Counted from the first letter of the stretch, positions 50,414-59,983 are shown. The stretch: DNA of 64,000 nt from Lachnospiraceae bacterium (GCA_024405115.1 JAKSPD010000002.1:83684-147683), one strand, 5' to 3'. Numbers and translations are program-made. The notes: generated by a model from the sequence alone, not told the origin.

Positions 50414-50470
50414 ATTATTGACTGCACAATAATGCGCCTAATATTATATCACATGACAATTCATTAACAA
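50414..50470 (-). promoter_or_regulatory. hnd operon promoter with Rex-like half site and leader palindrome
   Basis: TTGTTA (50465-50470) and TATAAT (50443-50448) with a 16-base spacer. The -35 overlaps TTGTTAATGAATTGTCA, whose left part matches the half site (TTGTTAA) of the NADH-sensing repressor Rex but whose right half is poor. In the leader, ATTATTG-6-CAATAAT (50414-50433) is a perfect inverted repeat. Confidence 0.6.
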
Positions 50471-50573
50471 CTGTTTTTTATTAAAAATCAGACTGCCATT
50501 CTAAAACTATATTGTGCATCTTGTATATAATGTACAAAGAATATCTGATTTACTTTAAAAATTTCTCAAAAAT

Positions 50574-50602
50574 AACAGCTTTCAAGAAATATGAAAGCTG
50601 TT
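50574..50602 (-). terminator. Intrinsic terminator after the polytopic membrane protein gene
   Basis: Ten-base perfect stem AACAGCTTTC / GAAAGCTGTT with a 9-base loop, followed on the minus strand by ATTTTTG. It separates the envelope operon from the hnd promoter. Confidence 0.7.
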
Positions 50603-50644
50603 TCTTATGACCCAATTCAGCTTAATGATGCACTTTCAGTCTCG

Positions 50645-52120
50645 TTAACGCACTTCGGCAAAAGCGTTATTTTCAGGATCTTCCCTAAGAATTATCACAT
50701 TATCTTCCATTGGAATTTCCGTGACGTCATCAACGTGGTATACATGTGTCCCCTCCGCGTTCCTGTCAGGATCAAAGATCTTAAAAAAAGTTTCACCTGT
50801 AAACTCGCTCATTTCATAGGAATTACCGATTATGTAGATGTCTTTCCCGAAAATTTCTTCACCATACTTACCGTAAGTCACGTCAGCAAGTGAATTGTAG
50901 CGCTCCTGATTTGGGAACAGGTAAATTCTCCCCCAGTATCCCCTATAATAAATGTTCTCCGAAATAAAAAGCACGCACAGGGTGACCGCGCATATAAGAG
51001 CGGCTTTAGAAGTCCTTCCACAGGAATACTTCCTTATGAACCCGTATGCATATGCGATAATGAAAAGGAGAAATACAAAGCTTGTATAAATCCATCTCAT
51101 CTCAACACGTATGGTAACTGAAGATGCTGCAACGCAGCCGATTATGAAACCTGCAAAATAGATTTCATCAAATAAGGCGTAAACCACCGCACCTTTCTTT
51201 CTGATGCAGGTATATAACCTGATGAGGAACATGACAGCAAGTGCTGTAAGAAGACATATCCCCATATACACCATAGCCTTCACATACCTGCTCACATACT
51301 GCCACTCAAGCCCGCACAGATATTCAGGACCCGCGTTAAACCCGAGAAGATACTTGATCTCGCACTTAATGCTTGACCAGAATCCCATAAGGGTAAATGT
51401 TTCCTCGACCTTCGTGCCTCCTGTTCCTGCAGGAAGGAGTGTCCCAGTCACTGCATATCTTGACAGTATCACAAAAATGAGCACGATGGCAGGAAGCATG
51501 TAGTTTAGTTTCTTCCGGTCCTTCATAACAATGAGCACGTAGTAAAACATTGGAATGAGCACCATATATCTTTCATGCGTAAAGCACACGAGAAGATATG
51601 AAATTACCGCAAGGATGTAATTGACTTCCTTTTTCTCCTCCTTATAAATAAAAAGCTTTATGCACATTAATAAGGCGAAGAACATTGATAGTGACTCCAA
51701 AAGGCCCAGAAGCTGACTGACGTCATAATAAGAAAATGTTGAGGCAATTATTGCAATTGATGCCACAAACGAAAGGCACCTTGATTTGCTTAATCGTACC
51801 ATGAAAAAGTAACAGTATGCCGTTATGAGCGTGAGTATGATAAGGTTAATCGGCACGATAAGATTAAGCTTTGTCCCTATTGCCGCAAGTTCCACGTAAG
51901 CAGCCATCCAGAACACCGGCCTGAAACGTGTTGAGCCTGCCGGGAAAACAAATTCCTTAAAACTCTGCTCACCGTAACATGACCAGAGATAGAGATCATC
52001 CATGTAAAGACCTGATACCCTTACATTTCTGTTGATGTAAAAAGCAAATAACGCCATGACCAAAACTGCCACGGCGTCAAATGCCATTAATTTTATTCTT
52101 TCCTTATCTGTTAAACCCAT
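50645..52120 (-). CDS. Polytopic membrane protein, GT-C/GtrII-like glycosyltransferase candidate
   Basis: 491 residues with about 10-11 membrane helices. The first extracytoplasmic loop has YMDDLYLW followed by AGSTRFRPVFW, an acidic-aromatic loop like those of GT-C enzymes acting on polyprenyl-phosphate sugars; the C-terminal ~70 residues are soluble. This resembles the serotype glucosyltransferase GtrII group and uncharacterised surface glycan genes. It has no clear ribosome site and starts 12 bases after the PstS-like gene. Function by fold only; substrate unknown. Confidence 0.68.
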   Translation of the reverse strand: MGLTDKERIKLMAFDAVAVLVMALFAFYINRNVRVSGLYMDDLYLWSCYGEQSFKEFVFPAGSTRFRPVFWMAAYVELAAIGTKLNLIVPINLIILTLITAYCYFFMVRLSKSRCLSFVASIAIIASTFSYYDVSQLLGLLESLSMFFALLMCIKLFIYKEEKKEVNYILAVISYLLVCFTHERYMVLIPMFYYVLIVMKDRKKLNYMLPAIVLIFVILSRYAVTGTLLPAGTGGTKVEETFTLMGFWSSIKCEIKYLLGFNAGPEYLCGLEWQYVSRYVKAMVYMGICLLTALAVMFLIRLYTCIRKKGAVVYALFDEIYFAGFIIGCVAASSVTIRVEMRWIYTSFVFLLFIIAYAYGFIRKYSCGRTSKAALICAVTLCVLFISENIYYRGYWGRIYLFPNQERYNSLADVTYGKYGEEIFGKDIYIIGNSYEMSEFTGETFFKIFDPDRNAEGTHVYHVDDVTEIPMEDNVIILREDPENNAFAEVR

Positions 52121-52132
52121 GTTTATGTGTCA

Positions 52133-54718
52133 TCAGTCATTCATAGCTGTTGCAAATGAGTACCTGAACACCACCGTTCCGTCAGGCTTTAAAGCCTCAA
52201 AGTACTTTTCGGTTGTTCTTGTAATAAGCCCGTTGCTTATTGAGTTGAAACTCTCAATGTCTTTAGCATAAAGCTCCATCCTGTCATTATAAACCGTGTA
52301 CTTATTGTCTTCCCAGTTATCATACTGCACGATATACCAATTTCCTGTTACCTCATCCTGTTTTGCATAGTTTCCGCCCGTGCCCTCATATACGACATTG
52401 AAATCCATGTCAATTATCAGACAGCTGTCTTCCTCATACCTTTCTCCAATAGTATAAAGGGTCATGAACGGAATGTCAGCCTGTGATTCAAGTGTATAGA
52501 ACGGATTGGCAGACCCATACCCTTCAAAGTATTTCTGTTTTCCTGTCACAATGTTTACAAGCAGAACTCCCTGCGCATCAGATGAAGGCTCAAGTGTTCC
52601 ATCAGCCCTAAGATCACCGAGTCCGCTTAAAATGCTGTTTCCGGTATTTGAATAAAACAGTCCGGTCTCATCATCAAACAGAAGCTTACCGTCACAGTCA
52701 TAGTACATGTTATGACTTACGTGGTTGACACTGTCATAATCCGACTCCTCAAAGCCATATGATGTGACGTTCACGCCTGATGAACCGCCGGCGGTCCTTG
52801 CAATCTCCTTTCCGTCAGGATTGAAGACGGTCGTGATACCGTCATATCCTTTAGCCGCGAAATTGCCGTTACTGAGCCTTAACACATAACTGTACTTATC
52901 CGGGATGACAAGGTTCATGTCACTGTCAATGACACATCCATTATTACCGATAAATGCCGTGGCGGTACCATTGATAAAGGAACCGATGCTGCTGTAGGGT
53001 CCGCTTATGATTTTGAATGTTTCACCGTCAAGTACATAAGTATCATAATCGACATCGAGCGTAATAAAGTCACCATTCATGTCAAGAGACGACCAGTAAA
53101 TCTCCTTATCAACTATTTCAGGATTAGCTTTCAGAACATCTTTTTCCGTAAACAGGAGATTTCCTTCATAGTCAAAGAAATCGAATTCAGCTGAATCATA
53201 GGAATCAAGGCACATCACGCCCGCGCTCTTTCCGGAAATCACGCCATATTCCTTATCTGATACTACCTTTCCGTCAGTAGTGACAAATTTCTTTATTGAT
53301 TCAGCATCGTAATAATCATACTCCTCGTTCCAGATTTCCTCACTTCTCACAGTGTACTCATACATGGGTATTAAGATCTCACTGTGTGTCTCACTGTCCC
53401 ACCATGAAAGCCTTGTTATGTCCGAATATGACGGATCGGTGACAAGCGTTCCGTCTTCTGCAAAGAATCCTTTCATGTAACCGGCAATATATGCATCGCC
53501 GCCACCATAGTTCTCATAAAGGGCACCGCCCTCATAAGGGATAAGTGCACCATGGTCTGCACCCGTTAACTCTCCCATTTCTCCGGCCTTCCTGCCGGCA
53601 GGCACCTTAAAGACATTCTCAATTCCACTCTTATTTACTTTTCCCTTTCCCACATCCATCACGGATACATATCCCATTGATGCGATAAGCTTCTGACCAT
53701 CCTCTGTTACCAGCCAGTTCTTTATGACCTTTGCCCCGTCGGCTTTTGCCGATGCAATCGAAGTGCTCCTGTCGGGATTCTTGGGTATGACACAGTAATA
53801 AGAATTCAGATGCGGATATTCCCTGCTCCTGATGGTGTCGTCATTCGGCTCCACCCCGTCCACTTTGATTATCTTAAGTCCGGTAGCCATCTTCATGTCA
53901 TTGGCATAATAATATACGGAATAACCGATGGCATTTGAACTGTTGTCATAGTACTTAACAGCCTCCATAAGCTCACCCATCTCAGATGCGACATACTCTT
54001 TTGGAGCTTCCGTCATTTCGGTACTTCCCATGATGAGTTTCTTTATAAGTGCCTGGCTGCCGGCACCTTCATTACGCTGGAACGGGATGATTTCACGGTC
54101 TTCTCCGCCCACTTCCTTCCAGTTAGTGATTTTTCCTGAATAGATGTCACGGATCTGTTTTGTCGTCAGTGATTCAACAGGGTTGTTTTCATTTACGACA
54201 AATATAAGGGCATCAGTTGCGATGTCCTCGATTTCGCATTCGAATCCGGCCTCTTTCATTTCATCGTAAACGGCTGCATTCGGCTCTCCTACAACAAGAA
54301 TGTCGCTGTCACCGTTCATAAGGTTCCTGAAGGACTGCGTGGTACGGTTAAACTTGCAGAGATCGGCAACTGAGTCAAAATCCTCATTAAGCAGGAATGA
54401 TGTTATCGCCTGCCCCATCGGAACGGAAGCTGTCGATCCGTCCATCTTCGGGAAATTATCCCTTGTGAACTTATGCTTCGGGGCATTGAACTCATATGCA
54501 GGCACCTCCGTTTCTGCCTGGGCGGCAGTTGTCGGAGCTTCTGTCTCCGGTGCTTCAGTCGCCGTAGTTGTGGGGGCAGCTGTCGTCGTGGCAGCTGTAG
54601 TAACTGCCTCAGTAGCCACGGTTGTGGGGGCTTCCGTTTGCACGACGGGTTTTGTGGAACACCCCGCAAGAAGTGTGACAATGAGTACCAGTGCGGTAAT
54701 AATGCGTAATTGTTTCAT
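52133..54718 (-). CDS. Lipoprotein: PstS-like binding domain fused to a WG-repeat-like region
   Basis: 861 residues. Signal peptide ending LLAGC gives a lipobox (Cys about residue 20), then a ~50-residue Thr/Ala/Glu linker. A periplasmic-binding-type domain follows (MDGSTASVPMGQAITSFLL, VNENNPVESLTTKQIRDIYSGKITNWKEVGG, FQRNEGAGSQALIKKL), as in phosphate-binding PstS proteins. The C-terminal ~480 residues contain repeated YDxxG-like units (YDYYDAESIKKF..., FFDYEGNLLFTE, YDGITTVFNPDGKEIA) resembling WG/beta-propeller repeats. No pst transporter genes are adjacent, so it is more likely a surface sensor or scaffolding lipoprotein than a transport component. Confidence 0.75.
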   Translation of the reverse strand: MKQLRIITALVLIVTLLAGCSTKPVVQTEAPTTVATEAVTTAATTTAAPTTTATEAPETEAPTTAAQAETEVPAYEFNAPKHKFTRDNFPKMDGSTASVPMGQAITSFLLNEDFDSVADLCKFNRTTQSFRNLMNGDSDILVVGEPNAAVYDEMKEAGFECEIEDIATDALIFVVNENNPVESLTTKQIRDIYSGKITNWKEVGGEDREIIPFQRNEGAGSQALIKKLIMGSTEMTEAPKEYVASEMGELMEAVKYYDNSSNAIGYSVYYYANDMKMATGLKIIKVDGVEPNDDTIRSREYPHLNSYYCVIPKNPDRSTSIASAKADGAKVIKNWLVTEDGQKLIASMGYVSVMDVGKGKVNKSGIENVFKVPAGRKAGEMGELTGADHGALIPYEGGALYENYGGGDAYIAGYMKGFFAEDGTLVTDPSYSDITRLSWWDSETHSEILIPMYEYTVRSEEIWNEEYDYYDAESIKKFVTTDGKVVSDKEYGVISGKSAGVMCLDSYDSAEFDFFDYEGNLLFTEKDVLKANPEIVDKEIYWSSLDMNGDFITLDVDYDTYVLDGETFKIISGPYSSIGSFINGTATAFIGNNGCVIDSDMNLVIPDKYSYVLRLSNGNFAAKGYDGITTVFNPDGKEIARTAGGSSGVNVTSYGFEESDYDSVNHVSHNMYYDCDGKLLFDDETGLFYSNTGNSILSGLGDLRADGTLEPSSDAQGVLLVNIVTGKQKYFEGYGSANPFYTLESQADIPFMTLYTIGERYEEDSCLIIDMDFNVVYEGTGGNYAKQDEVTGNWYIVQYDNWEDNKYTVYNDRMELYAKDIESFNSISNGLITRTTEKYFEALKPDGTVVFRYSFATAMND

Positions 54719-54729
54719 TCATTCTCCTT

Positions 54730-56910
54730 TCAGAAGGTTTCAGTGTAAACACATGACTCGTTTCCGATACCATATGCTGTTACTCCGTATATATCAGTAA
54801 GTTTCTCTATGGCTTCCCTGTTCTTTATGGCCCCGAAAGAGCCGTCGTGACTCCGGCTGAACTCTATGTAGACCTTTATTCCGTTACAGTCATAAGTTCC
54901 GTCCGTGTATCTGAGCATGCCATAATAACCGTTATGTGTCGTTTCAAGACTGTAGAAATGGCCTGTGTTGTCCTGAACGAGTCCTGCCGCGAGCATTGTG
55001 CCGTCTTCATTCATCAGGTACCATACATTCCTGCCATTTGAAGATACGGCATCATCACATAACCAGGCGCTTCTGACAACTTCTCCCCTGCTGTTCTTAA
55101 TTCTCCACACACCATTGGAATCAGAATACCAGTTTTTAGAGAAAGCTGCACCTGTGGATTTTACTTCGGCCTTTTTTGCTGTGGAGCCTGTGCCGCCTCC
55201 ACCGCCGCCTCCGCCGCCGGATGAGCCACCGGAACTTTTACTGCCACCGCTGCTTCCGCCGCCGGATGACTTTCCGCTGCCGCCGGATGAGCCGCCTGAA
55301 GATTTTCCGTTTCCAGAACCGGCATTACCAGTTCCGCCCTTAACAGTTATAGTATACACCTTTTCTGTTTTATTTTCAGCGGTAACCGTAACCTTTATCT
55401 TTGTTTCGTTCCCTGTAAGCTTTATGTTTCCAATACCTGCAACAGCTGACGTCTTTGCTATTGACTCCGCATTAACGGTGACACCGGCAACTGACGGGCC
55501 TGCCGTGACTGTATAGTCATAAGTACTCATGTTGAAAGCCGGTGTAAGGTCATATCCTTTAACCTCAAGGCTTTTCAGCTTATAGTTCGGATTGAGGTCG
55601 CCTGTCGGCTTTTCAACTGCCTTACCAGGCATGTTGTCATAAACCGGGATATGGAAGGTATACTCATCCTTCAGTATACCGTTATCCTCACATGACTTCC
55701 CAAGTAACCATCCTTCTGCCCAGGCGCCCTGTACATTAGTCATATACTGGTGAAGATAAAGGGTGGTCTTCCGCTCCGGCCCTACATTGAATCTCTTATA
55801 GTAGATTGTATTCTGTCCTTTTTTCAGATAGCCTTCGGACAGGTAGGCAGCACCGTTAATAATGGCTTTCTTCGGGGTATCCCATGGACGCCCGTAAGAA
55901 GTTGAGTTGTTGTCCTGCCCCTTTGCCCACCAAAGTCCACGCTGTATGCTTGTAAAACCGTTAGTGGCGTATGCCCCTACATTGAAATAGTTATAAAATC
56001 CCGGGTAGTCCTTCTGACTGCCGGATATCAGGTCCGATGTTCCTTCAGTTCCCTGCTCCTGAAGGATGAACGCCGCAAGTACATACGGGCTGATTCCTGA
56101 TACTTCCGCCGCTTCCATTATTATGTCAGCGTAAGTCTCTCCCGAAGAATAAAGAAAAATAAGTTTATCGTCTTCCGGCTCATCATCTTCCGCTTCATTC
56201 ACCGGGATATATTTCTGTTCAAAGGCATCTGCCTTATATGCAGCCTTAAAAAGTCTGTCAAGGAGCATTTCCTCATCCTTCTCCTCATCATCAGCAAAAT
56301 GAGGTTCCGCGTCTGTCGGTGTAGCCTTTTTTGCCGCATCGGAAGACGTTGCATAATAAGCCGCTGACAGAATGTCGGCTTCACCCGTTTCAGCAACTAT
56401 GACATCCTTTTCAAGAAAAGTTCCCTTGATCATCTGCTGTAAGCCAGCCTTTGTCTGCTTTTCACTGTCATACGAAAAATCTAGAAACTGGAAGTTCGAC
56501 TTTGTCTCTGCCGTGTCACTTACCGGCAGGAAATTTCTCGGGTCCATATAGTAAGCTACTATTTCCCTGCTTGCCGCTACCCAGTTATCACCGTCATACA
56601 CCTTCCAGGTATTCTTCTCAAAATCAAAATCTTCCTCCTTAACTGATTTCCAGGAGGCAGGGCTGGTATTTTCGACAAGGCTCAGTGAATTCTTGGCCTC
56701 ATTGTCGACGGCCTCATTAAAATCAAGATTCAGCTTGTCCGGGACAAAGTTCCAGTTCGGGTACTTTTCCTTTAATGCGGTAAGATACGGCCTGTAGCTT
56801 TCAGGAAACTCAGAAAAAGAAGGCTTTACCTCATCGGCGAAAGCCACGGAACTGGAAAGAAGTGATATCGTGAGAATAAGGTTTATGAACCTTTTGGCTT
56901 TTTTATTCAT
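54730..56910 (-). CDS. Secreted glucosaminidase/muramidase-like protein with Ser/Gly linker and C-terminal repeat domain
   Basis: 726 residues; start is the second ATG, which follows GAGGA at good spacing. Signal MNKKAKRFINLILTISLLSSSVAFA. The core has YADIIMEAAEVSGISPYVLAAFILQEQGTEG and YNYFNVGAYA, the catalytic-Glu region of glucosaminidase (LytD/AcmA-type) domains, then GAAYLSEGYLKKGQNTIYYKRFN. A cadherin-like beta-sandwich follows (KVTVTAENKTEKVYTITVKGG), then a ~60-residue Gly/Ser linker and a C-terminal region with tryptophan-rich repeats (GVWRIKN, GRNVWYLMNEDG). Probably cell-wall hydrolysis or remodelling. First gene of a three-gene envelope operon. Confidence 0.8.
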   Translation of the reverse strand: MNKKAKRFINLILTISLLSSSVAFADEVKPSFSEFPESYRPYLTALKEKYPNWNFVPDKLNLDFNEAVDNEAKNSLSLVENTSPASWKSVKEEDFDFEKNTWKVYDGDNWVAASREIVAYYMDPRNFLPVSDTAETKSNFQFLDFSYDSEKQTKAGLQQMIKGTFLEKDVIVAETGEADILSAAYYATSSDAAKKATPTDAEPHFADDEEKDEEMLLDRLFKAAYKADAFEQKYIPVNEAEDDEPEDDKLIFLYSSGETYADIIMEAAEVSGISPYVLAAFILQEQGTEGTSDLISGSQKDYPGFYNYFNVGAYATNGFTSIQRGLWWAKGQDNNSTSYGRPWDTPKKAIINGAAYLSEGYLKKGQNTIYYKRFNVGPERKTTLYLHQYMTNVQGAWAEGWLLGKSCEDNGILKDEYTFHIPVYDNMPGKAVEKPTGDLNPNYKLKSLEVKGYDLTPAFNMSTYDYTVTAGPSVAGVTVNAESIAKTSAVAGIGNIKLTGNETKIKVTVTAENKTEKVYTITVKGGTGNAGSGNGKSSGGSSGGSGKSSGGGSSGGSKSSGGSSGGGGGGGGGTGSTAKKAEVKSTGAAFSKNWYSDSNGVWRIKNSRGEVVRSAWLCDDAVSSNGRNVWYLMNEDGTMLAAGLVQDNTGHFYSLETTHNGYYGMLRYTDGTYDCNGIKVYIEFSRSHDGSFGAIKNREAIEKLTDIYGVTAYGIGNESCVYTETF

Positions 56911-56998
56911 TAACATTCCTCGTGATCATAATTATACTGTTACATTCTATCCGTTTCAGATTCAATCTTCAATTTATTATATCTTAAGAGTTCTTACA

Positions 56999-57030
56999 AT
57001 AAAAAGGCCATAGCTACTGCTACAGCCTCA
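56999..57030 (-). terminator. Intrinsic terminator after the flavodiiron gene
   Basis: Ten-base stem AGGCTGTAGC / GCTATGGCCT (two G-T pairs) around a 4-base loop on the minus strand, followed by TTTTTATTG, about 30 bases after the stop. Confidence 0.75.
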
Positions 57031-57058
57031 TTACATTAATTCGTTCAGTTTTTTCCAA

Positions 57059-58849
57059 TCAGCTTATCGGCTCGAAATCAGCTGCTCCGTGTTTGCAGAG
57101 CGGGCAGATGAAGTCATCAGGAAGTTCTTCTCCCTCGTAAACATATCCGCATACCTTGCATACGTAGCCCTTCTTTCCTTCAGTCTGTGGCTTCGGCTTA
57201 ACGTTATCCTGGTAGTATGTGTATGTCATGGTCTCCTTGTCTGAGATCACGCGCGCCTCGGTGACCGTGCATATGAACATTCCGTGTGTATCAAGATCAA
57301 CGTACTGTTCAACCTTAAGTGACATGAAAGCATTTATATAGCGGGGAAGGAACACAAGTCCGTTATCGGAACGAAGTGGCTGGCAGTCAGCAAACTTGTC
57401 CACGGTCCTTCCGCTTCTGAAACCGAATGCCTCGAATACTGAGAACGGTGCCTCCACTGAAAGGCAGTTGACGTTCATGATGCCGGTCTGTCTGATGACA
57501 TGGTGTGAATAATTCTGCTTATTTATGCATACTGCAATACGGTTGGGAGTATTAGTCACCTGGGAAACAGTATTTACAATACATCCATTATCTTTCTTTC
57601 CGTCGTTTGATGTTACAACATAGAGACCATAACCAATCTTGAAGAGAGCGGTCATGTCATTCTTGTTCGCTGTTTCACCGTTCTGCGCAACATAATCCTT
57701 CGTGAGTTCCTTTGCAAGCGCATCTGCCTGGGCCGTGCTCTCTTCGTTAAGGGCAGACACGATCTTGACGTTAGAATCTGTAAAAGTCAGGTTCTTGCAG
57801 CCTTCAAGCATCTTTTTCATTGTCTTTATGGCCTGGGGCGCCCATGATCCGTTCTCAATCATTCCAATGGTCTTGTTATTGAATCCACGCTCAGTAAGAT
57901 GCTCAATGAAAGTCCTCATGAACGGGAAAATGTCACCATTATACGTGGTCGTTGCAAGGACAAGTTTTCCGTAACGGAACGCATCCTCAACCGCCTCTGC
58001 CATGTCGTCACGCGCAAGGTCAGTTACCTCGACCTTGGGACATCCATACGCCTTAAGTTTTTCCGCAAGAAGTTCAACTGCCTTTTTGGTGTTACCGTAT
58101 ACAGAAGTGTAGGCAATCACTATGCCTTCGCTTTCAACTCCATATGATGACCATGTATCATAAAGTCCAAGGTAATAACCAAGATTATCATCAAGGACAG
58201 GTCCGTGAAGCGGACATATTTTCTGAATGTCAAGAGCGTAAGCCTTCTTAAGCAGGGCCTGCACCTGGGCACCGTACTTTCCTACTATTCCGAAATAGTA
58301 CCTGCGTGCCTCGCATGCCCATTCTTCATCAACATCAAGTGCTCCAAACTTACCAAAACCGTCAGCTGAGAAAAGCACTTTTTCCTTACTGTCATAAGTG
58401 ACAATGACCTCAGGCCAGTGAACCATGGGAGCAGTAACAAATGTCAACGTATGCGTACCAAGTGAAAGCGTGCTGTTTTCACCAACCACGATCCGTCTGT
58501 CCTCAAATTCCTTTCCAAAAAAGTTATTCATCATCCTGAATGCCTTTTCTGAAGAAACGATGACAGCATCCGGATAAGTATTCATGAAGTTCACGATGTT
58601 GGCACTGTGATCAGGTTCCATGTGCTGAACAACAAGATAGTCAGGTTTTCTCTCTCCAAGAACCGTAGCAATATTGTCAAGCCACTCATGCGTAAAATTC
58701 CTGTCAACAGTGTCCATGACAGTAATTTTTTCGTCAAGGATGGCATATGAGTTATATGCCATTCCGTTCGGAACAATGTACTGACCCTCAAAAAGGTCAA
58801 TCTTATGGTCATTTACTCCAACATACTTAATATCATTTGTTATTGTCAT
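57059..58849 (-). CDS. Flavodiiron protein (FprA-like) with flavin reductase and rubredoxin domains
   Basis: 596 residues with four parts: a metallo-beta-lactamase-fold diiron domain (about 1-250), a flavodoxin domain (IVIAYTSVYGNTKKAVELL, about 255-400), a flavin-reductase-like domain (about 400-540) and a C-terminal rubredoxin (YVCKVCGYVYEGEE ... CPLCKHG). The diiron ligands are complete: VQHMEPDHSAN, APMVHWPE, SADGFGKFG and PLHGPVL. It reduces O2 to water or NO to N2O, protecting the strict anaerobe, with electrons via the built-in reductase and rubredoxin. It starts 15 bases after trxA and ends at a terminator. Confidence 0.92.
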   Translation of the reverse strand: MTITNDIKYVGVNDHKIDLFEGQYIVPNGMAYNSYAILDEKITVMDTVDRNFTHEWLDNIATVLGERKPDYLVVQHMEPDHSANIVNFMNTYPDAVIVSSEKAFRMMNNFFGKEFEDRRIVVGENSTLSLGTHTLTFVTAPMVHWPEVIVTYDSKEKVLFSADGFGKFGALDVDEEWACEARRYYFGIVGKYGAQVQALLKKAYALDIQKICPLHGPVLDDNLGYYLGLYDTWSSYGVESEGIVIAYTSVYGNTKKAVELLAEKLKAYGCPKVEVTDLARDDMAEAVEDAFRYGKLVLATTTYNGDIFPFMRTFIEHLTERGFNNKTIGMIENGSWAPQAIKTMKKMLEGCKNLTFTDSNVKIVSALNEESTAQADALAKELTKDYVAQNGETANKNDMTALFKIGYGLYVVTSNDGKKDNGCIVNTVSQVTNTPNRIAVCINKQNYSHHVIRQTGIMNVNCLSVEAPFSVFEAFGFRSGRTVDKFADCQPLRSDNGLVFLPRYINAFMSLKVEQYVDLDTHGMFICTVTEARVISDKETMTYTYYQDNVKPKPQTEGKKGYVCKVCGYVYEGEELPDDFICPLCKHGAADFEPIS

Positions 58850-58864
58850 TGCCGTCTCTTGTCC

Positions 58865-59176
58865 TTATTTTAATAATGCTTCAATCTGTTCTATGGGCCT
58901 GTAACCTATGGAGGTGTTAACCACCTTGCCTTCCTTCATCACCACGACCATGGGAATGCTTGCCACCTTGAATGCGTTTGCAAGTTCCGGTTCATCATCT
59001 ACGTTTATTTTGCCTACCTTGACTGTTCCGTCATATTTTTCGGCAATCTTTGCAACTATGGGTGAAAGCATCTTGCAGGGTCCGCACCATGCCGCCCAGA
59101 AATCAAGCAGCACCGGCTTATCCGAGTTAATTACTTCCTGTTCAAAATTGTCTTTGGTAATAACAAATTCTGCCAT
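58865..59176 (-). CDS. trxA: Thioredoxin
   Basis: 103 residues with the active site FWAAWCGPCKMLSPI (Cys32/Cys35) and the cis-Pro segment VASIPMVVVMKEG. A normal cytosolic thioredoxin. It begins an operon with the flavodiiron gene and has AAGGAGG before the ATG. The pairing suggests a shared oxidative or nitrosative stress regulon. A Crp/Fnr regulator is encoded just upstream on the same strand. Confidence 0.96.
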   Translation of the reverse strand: MAEFVITKDNFEQEVINSDKPVLLDFWAAWCGPCKMLSPIVAKIAEKYDGTVKVGKINVDDEPELANAFKVASIPMVVVMKEGKVVNTSIGYRPIEQIEALLK

Positions 59177-59223
59177 TTATATAACCTCCTTGATCTGAAT
59201 AATTCATTTTTGATTGCGGGGTC

Positions 59224-59271
59224 ATTATAAATAAAAAATGCAACGCATTTCCGTGACTGAGTCGCATTTTT
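59224..59271 (-). terminator. Terminator of the Crp/Fnr gene, overlapping the trx promoter region
   Basis: On the minus strand AAAATGCGAC pairs with GTTGCATTTT (one G-T) around a 16-base loop, then TTTATTTATAATG. The same bases contain the palindrome AAATGC-AAC-GCATTT (59236-59250), and TATAAT (59224-59229) could be the -10 of trxA. A terminator and an operator are both possible readings. Confidence 0.5.
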
Positions 59272-59282
59272 GAAAATTATTT

Positions 59283-59939
59283 TCACATTATTTTTTTCAG
59301 TCCGTTTTTATTGAGTACCGTTATCGTCTTCTGATTCATCTTAACCAGCCCGTCATCGGCAAACTGTTTCAGCATTCTTGAAACAACCTCACGCGCAGTA
59401 TTCACCTCCTGAGCAATTGCCTCTTTTGTCATGGTTATCTCATCTCTCCCGGTCTTCTCACACGTAGTAATCAGGAACTTTGCCAGTCTCTGGTCAAATT
59501 TATAAAAAATGATCTGTTGTAACACCCAGATGACACTTGAAGACCTTTCCGTTGCCGTTTCATAGCTGAAACACCTGACATTGATGTTCTGTTCCATAAG
59601 CTTCGCATATGCACCTGAATTTACAATCAGTACCTGCGTCGGCTCCGCCGATACCATAACTGTTTCAAAGGAAACCTGGGTAAGAACACAGGATGCTGAA
59701 AGGATGCTGGACTCTCCGGGATATAGTCTGAAAATGGTTATCTCCCTTCCTTCTTCAGATATCATCATTGCCCTCAGTGACCCGCTTATGACATAAATCA
59801 TTCCAAGACAGGATTCTCCATGGCCTTTCAAAAACGCACCCTTTTCAAAAGTACGGACCATTGAATTCTGTCTTACATATTCCTTTTCGCTGTCAGATAA
59901 TTTATCCCAGTAAGGCAGCTTCCTTACATATTCTTCCAT
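59283..59939 (-). CDS. Crp/Fnr-family transcriptional regulator
   Basis: 218 residues from the ATG preceded by AAGGTGA; a TTG five codons earlier is less likely. An N-terminal cyclic-nucleotide-binding-like domain (GAFLKGHGESCLGMIYVISGSLRAMM) and a C-terminal winged helix-turn-helix (MTKEAIAQEVNTAREVVSRMLKQFADDG) are clear. It lacks the N-terminal Cys cluster of FNR, but has a few Cys in the sensor part (SCLGM, ASCVL). It is next to trxA and the flavodiiron gene, so it may sense oxidative or NO stress; the ligand is unknown. A TGTAA-T-TTACA palindrome lies 45 bases upstream of its ATG. Confidence 0.88.
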   Translation of the reverse strand: MEEYVRKLPYWDKLSDSEKEYVRQNSMVRTFEKGAFLKGHGESCLGMIYVISGSLRAMMISEEGREITIFRLYPGESSILSASCVLTQVSFETVMVSAEPTQVLIVNSGAYAKLMEQNINVRCFSYETATERSSSVIWVLQQIIFYKFDQRLAKFLITTCEKTGRDEITMTKEAIAQEVNTAREVVSRMLKQFADDGLVKMNQKTITVLNKNGLKKIM

Positions 59940-59983
59940 ACCCGTCACCTTCAAATCTACACATGAAACAAAAAAGAGCTTTA

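Noticed and set aside
55190..55330. Gly/Ser-rich stretch as a separate DNA repeat element
   Set aside because: It encodes the linker of the muramidase-like protein; the codon pattern is irregular and gives no fixed repeat unit.
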